A model generated the notes under the pieces. That model was not told the DNA's origin. It was given only the letters and a program-made list of their open reading frames with translations, and ran no database searches. A stretch of DNA of 64,000 nt from Gavia stellata (lineage: Eukaryota; Chordata; Aves; Gaviiformes; Gaviidae). Each line of letters begins with the position of its first letter. The stretch's first letter is position 1. Positions 60,661-64,000 of the stretch are shown here, one piece after another. Made by a program: the position numbers and the translations under genes. The DNA is taken from NCBI RefSeq assembly GCF_030936135.1, contig NC_082596.1, forward strand, positions 2,456,155-2,520,154, in the 5' to 3' direction.

Positions 60661-61065
60661 TTTTAATGGCTTTGACTGTTCTTGTGTTTATTTAGAGGGA
60701 GGGAAGGGGAAAGACATGCAAAGGCTGCATGCTGCAATCTTCTAAAATGCAAAATGCTTCCTTGAAGAGGAAGGTAATGTCTATTGTCCATGTCTGTCAG
60801 GGTTAGGGGAGGACATCCTACATTTAAATTCCAACCAGTGAAATTATGGTTCAATATCAAGAAAACACTATTAACACAGAGCACGCTGAAGTCTTAGAAT
60901 TGTTTCTTGAACACTGAGCACAATTTCCACCATTAGGGAGTTTTAGAAGCATGTTAGTAGAAAGTCTGACAGGAAAGGAATAAGGAGAATTGACCCTGCC
61001 TTGGAGCAGAGCAGGGACTAGAGGACCTCTTGAAGTTGCCCAATAGCGCTATTTTTCATGCAATT

Positions 61066-61597
61066 GTTGAATAATTCAGGTTGAACAGAGCCTCTGGAAG
61101 CTACCAGGTCCAACCCTCTCTCACCCTCCACTCCCCAAGATACTTTGACATTGAATCAGGTAGCTCAAAGTTGCCCAGGTTCTTAATATCTCCAAGGATG
61201 GAGCTTCCACAGCCTCTCTGGGTGATCTGTTTCAGTGTTTGACCTGGACTTTTTTTTCCTTATATCCAGATGGAATGTTCCTTGATGTAACGTGTTTGTT
61301 GCGTCTCAACCTTTTTATGTGCACCTGCAGAAAGGATTTGGCTCCATCTTCACTATGGCCACCTGAAAGGTAGTTATAGACAATGAGAAGATCTCCCCTT
61401 AACCTTTTCTTTTCCAGGATGAACAAAACCTGTTCTGTCAGAGTCTGGTCCTAGATAATGTTCTCTGGCCCTCCAGCCATCTCAGTGGCCTCCAGAGAAC
61501 TTGCTCAAATATGTTCATGGTCTCCCTTGTACTGGGGAATCCAAACCTGGACACAGAGCTCCAGATATACTCTTACATGTGTCAAATAGAGGGCAAT
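61066..61597 (-). mobile_element. CR1 fragment A, minus strand
   Basis: Antisense CR1 3' region: GGTCCAACC, TTCCACAGCCTCTCTGGG and the ORF2 C-terminal frame (EKKRLRGDLLIVYNYL on the minus strand) are present, then the antisense upstream part with TCTCCCTTGTACTGGGGAATCC. Stops and indels interrupt it. Confidence 0.85.
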
Positions 61598-61876
61598 AAT
61601 AACTGGGAAGGTGATGGAGCAAATCTAAACCATATCCAAACACATGAAGAACGAGAAGGATGATCAGGACTAGTCAGCATGGATTTATGCAGAGGAAGTC
61701 ATGACTTACTAACCTGATAGACTTTTACAGATTGAAGACTGGCTTAGCAGATGAGGAGAGAGAAGTGGATGTTGTTTATCCCGGCTTTATCAAGGCTTTT
61801 GACACTGTCTCCCATAACATCCCCATAGAGAAACTGATGAAGTATGGGCGAAACACATGGATAGAGGTGGACTGAA
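61598..61876 (+). mobile_element. CR1 fragment B, plus strand
   Basis: Sense CR1 reverse-transcriptase region: GGGAAGGTGATGGAGCAAAT, CATGGATTTATGCAGAGG, then the segment for the catalytic-domain region (GATGTTGTTTATCCC..., CTTTTGACACTGTCTCCCATAACATCC) and ATGAAGTATGGG. It lies in the opposite orientation to the flanking CR1 fragments. Confidence 0.85.
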
Positions 61877-62600
61877 CAGTACTTGTCCTTCATGTGCTTC
61901 AAAACAGTTTCCAGGATTAGCTGCTCCATCATCTTCCCAAGGACTGAGGTGAGACTTACTGGCCTGAGTGACCCTTCTTGTCCTTCTTGAAGATAGGAGT
62001 GACACGTGCTTTCTTCTGCTCTAGGAACCTCCCCTAATCACCACAATCTTTCGAAGATAAGTGAGAGTGACCTTGCAACGACATCAGTATTCATGGGTGC
62101 AGCCATGTATTTCTGTATGTCTGGTTTGTCTAAGTGTTCCCTTGCCTGATCCTCCTCCACAGATGGTAAGTCTTCCTTGCTCTGGTCTCAGGAGACAGGG
62201 ATTCCTGAAGTCCGGTCTTACCAGTAAAGACTTAAGTGAAGAAGCCCTTGAGTACCTGGGCCTTTTCCATGCCTGTTGTCACCAAAGCCCCTGCCCTGTT
62301 CAGCAGCAGGCCCACATTTTCCCTAGTCTTCCTTTTGCTGCTGATAGGCCTGTAGAAAATGTTCTTGTTGCCCTTCATGTCCCTCACAGATATAACTCCA
62401 GATAGACTTTGGTTTTCCTAGCCCCATCCCTGCATGCTCAACCAGTGTTTCTATATTCCTCCTGCAGTCTATTACCTCCACTGCATTCGTCAGCTCTTTT
62501 TTATTGATTTCTTCTGCAGACAGAGCTACATGGAGATCTCCAACATAGGGGAACACCACTCCAGCAACAGAGCTCATATTTGATAGACCAGCTCGCCAGC
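61877..62600 (-). mobile_element. CR1 fragment C, minus strand
   Basis: Minus-strand frame PVSLTSVLGKMMEQLILETVLKHMKDK (61865-61960) is the start of the CR1 reverse transcriptase, preceded by the endonuclease-RT linker (TGG..TTCAAGAAGGACAAG-type text) in interrupted form up to about 62.6 kb. Extent beyond 62.5 kb is uncertain. Confidence 0.8.
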
Positions 62601-64000
62601 TTTTTTGCAGCTATGCCAGCTTACACCACATATGGAGTCTTCTTCCATGTGAAAACATGGGAATGTTTTGTTCAAATAAAGGCAGGAAACCTCACTGCAT
62701 GGAGCTGGGAGGCAGACTCATTTTTGACATATCCCACCAAGAGGTCACAGACTTAAAGAAAAAAGGAAAGACACAGGGCTGGAATTGATTTTTTACCATG
62801 GAATGGAATAACAAGAGTGGTTTGTGCTGTGTGAGTGTTTATATAAAAGACCTGCTGGGTTTTATGCCATCTCATACACATCAAGAAAGATACCTGTGCC
62901 ACCCTGCACCCCCAAAAATGGGGGTCTGGAGATAGAGGAAAGGCTGGGAAATTGAAAGGGCAGGATATTTCCCTTGGTTTTCTTTTTAAATGCCTGGTTA
63001 AAAAGAAACTTCTCATTCACTTTTTTTTCTGGGGAAAGATCCCTGTATCACAACTTAATCATGCTTTGCTATTGTCCCAAATCTTTTCCTGGCCAAAACC
63101 ATCACCACCATAATTTAGCTTTCAGCTTCATCATCTTGTCCTCTCACCTTCCATCATATTGCAACATTTTCCAGCATGTAACTCCTCATGTCAATGCTCT
63201 GAGCCATCAGAATGTCAGCAAAGGGTGCTGGAGTGCAGATGTCAAAGCCTGCCAGCCAAACCTGGAGCTTCAGTTTTACTTGGGTTTACTGGATCGATCA
63301 TCTCTATCCCCATGGTCTCCAGGGCACTAGGTTTGTATTGTCAAGGGCACCTACATCTTAGTGAAGTGTTTAGGGTATTTAAGCACTGATTTGACAATAC
63401 ACTGTGATACCTAAGAGAACCACTGCAGCTCTACCCTTCTGTGTTTATTAAACAATGTGTTCTTCTATGCTACAAGGGTCAGTTATGTGGGGCTTCTTAG
63501 AGTCCACCTGATGGGTTGGCCCTGGAAACCATTTCCCCTTCAGCACTGATACCACTTGCAGACCCCTTTCATAGAAAATAATCATCACTTTTGAAGCCCT
63601 GGCCTTTAGACTTTCCAAGACTTAGTTCCCCTTCTCCATGAAGAGGCAAAAGTGTCTTTCCTTTGCTTCTCCCATTCACACAGGTTGTAAATTTTCTGCT
63701 TTCCCAGGATATCTTTGCTCAGTAACTATACTTAGAGGACTTCTAGCAAGGACTGTTAACACCTCTGGCTTGGAAAGTCCCTGAACTTAAGATTGCTGGA
63801 CACTGGTCATATGTTACTCCTATTTTTGCCCAGTGCTTATGTTACTCCCTTGAAATCTGCAGTTGCTCACTGAATCCTGGAGACAGGATATTGTACCCAG
63901 ATGAACTCAGTATGATGACTTTCATGTTCTGAGAGACATGTTAACTACTATAATAACAATGATACAAGGTGCATATGTAATACTCACATGAACACACAGA
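62601..64000. other. Intergenic DNA at window end
   Basis: No gene or repeat could be supported; short frames of up to 118 codons (62974-63330) show no domain. Confidence 0.5.

Noticed and set aside
61598..61876. Single inverted segment of one CR1 element
   Set aside because: The plus fragment and the minus fragment at 61877 both contain the same reverse-transcriptase start segment, so one inverted element does not explain the arrangement.
1..64000. tRNA, rRNA, CRISPR array or prokaryotic operon
   Set aside because: No such structure or spaced direct-repeat array was seen; sequence character is vertebrate nuclear DNA.

Overview
The window is nuclear DNA from a bird. CR1 LINE fragments carry the avian 3' tail of short repeated units (TTCTGTGA, or GATTCTGT read from another phase). 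Solo LTRs of ERVL type have 5-bp target-site duplications. Intergenic DNA is CpG-poor, with long stretches free of recognisable genes. The species cannot be fixed from the sequence.

One protein-coding gene is recognised with confidence: ARC (activity-regulated cytoskeleton-associated protein, Arg3.1), plus strand, 404 codons uninterrupted at 11026-12240. ARC is a neuronal immediate-early gene derived from the gag gene of a Ty3/gypsy-type LTR retrotransposon. The copy looks fully functional: N-terminal basic/coiled-coil domain with the assembly helix, flexible linker, and both capsid lobes.

Region by region. 1-7.6 kb: non-coding, with a small CpG cluster near 1.8-1.9 kb. 7.6-8.4 kb: old CR1 fragment. 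8.4-10.5 kb: ARC upstream region, with a perfect CArG box beside an ETS site (about -0.83 kb), a pyrimidine tract, a TG repeat, AP-1-like sites and a TATA-like box. 10.49-16.7 kb: inferred ARC transcription unit. It has a leader without upstream AUG, the single coding exon, and a 3' UTR apparently split by two introns (13811-14376 and 14546-14941), ending at AATAAA 16700-16705. 16.7-64 kb: no recognisable gene. This part holds a 1.13-kb solo LTR (23350-24475), two solo LTRs of a second family in opposite orientation (28141-28688 plus; 44113-44734 minus), CR1 fragments at 27.1, 32.8-33.1, 39.5-40.1, 60.4 and 61.1-62.6 kb, two probable MIR/CORE-SINE relics (21.8 and 45.7 kb), microsatellites, and several stretches that look like candidate conserved non-coding elements.

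The biology centres on the ARC locus. An activity-responsive promoter (SRF/TCF-type element) drives a gene whose mRNA probably carries exon junctions downstream of its stop codon, as in mammals, where this makes the transcript sensitive to nonsense-mediated decay. No phage-like, CRISPR or operon-type system is present. The least ordinary structures are the ARC regulatory layout, a three-part opposed CR1 mosaic at 61-62.6 kb, and LTRs carrying a complete CRE next to a TATA box.
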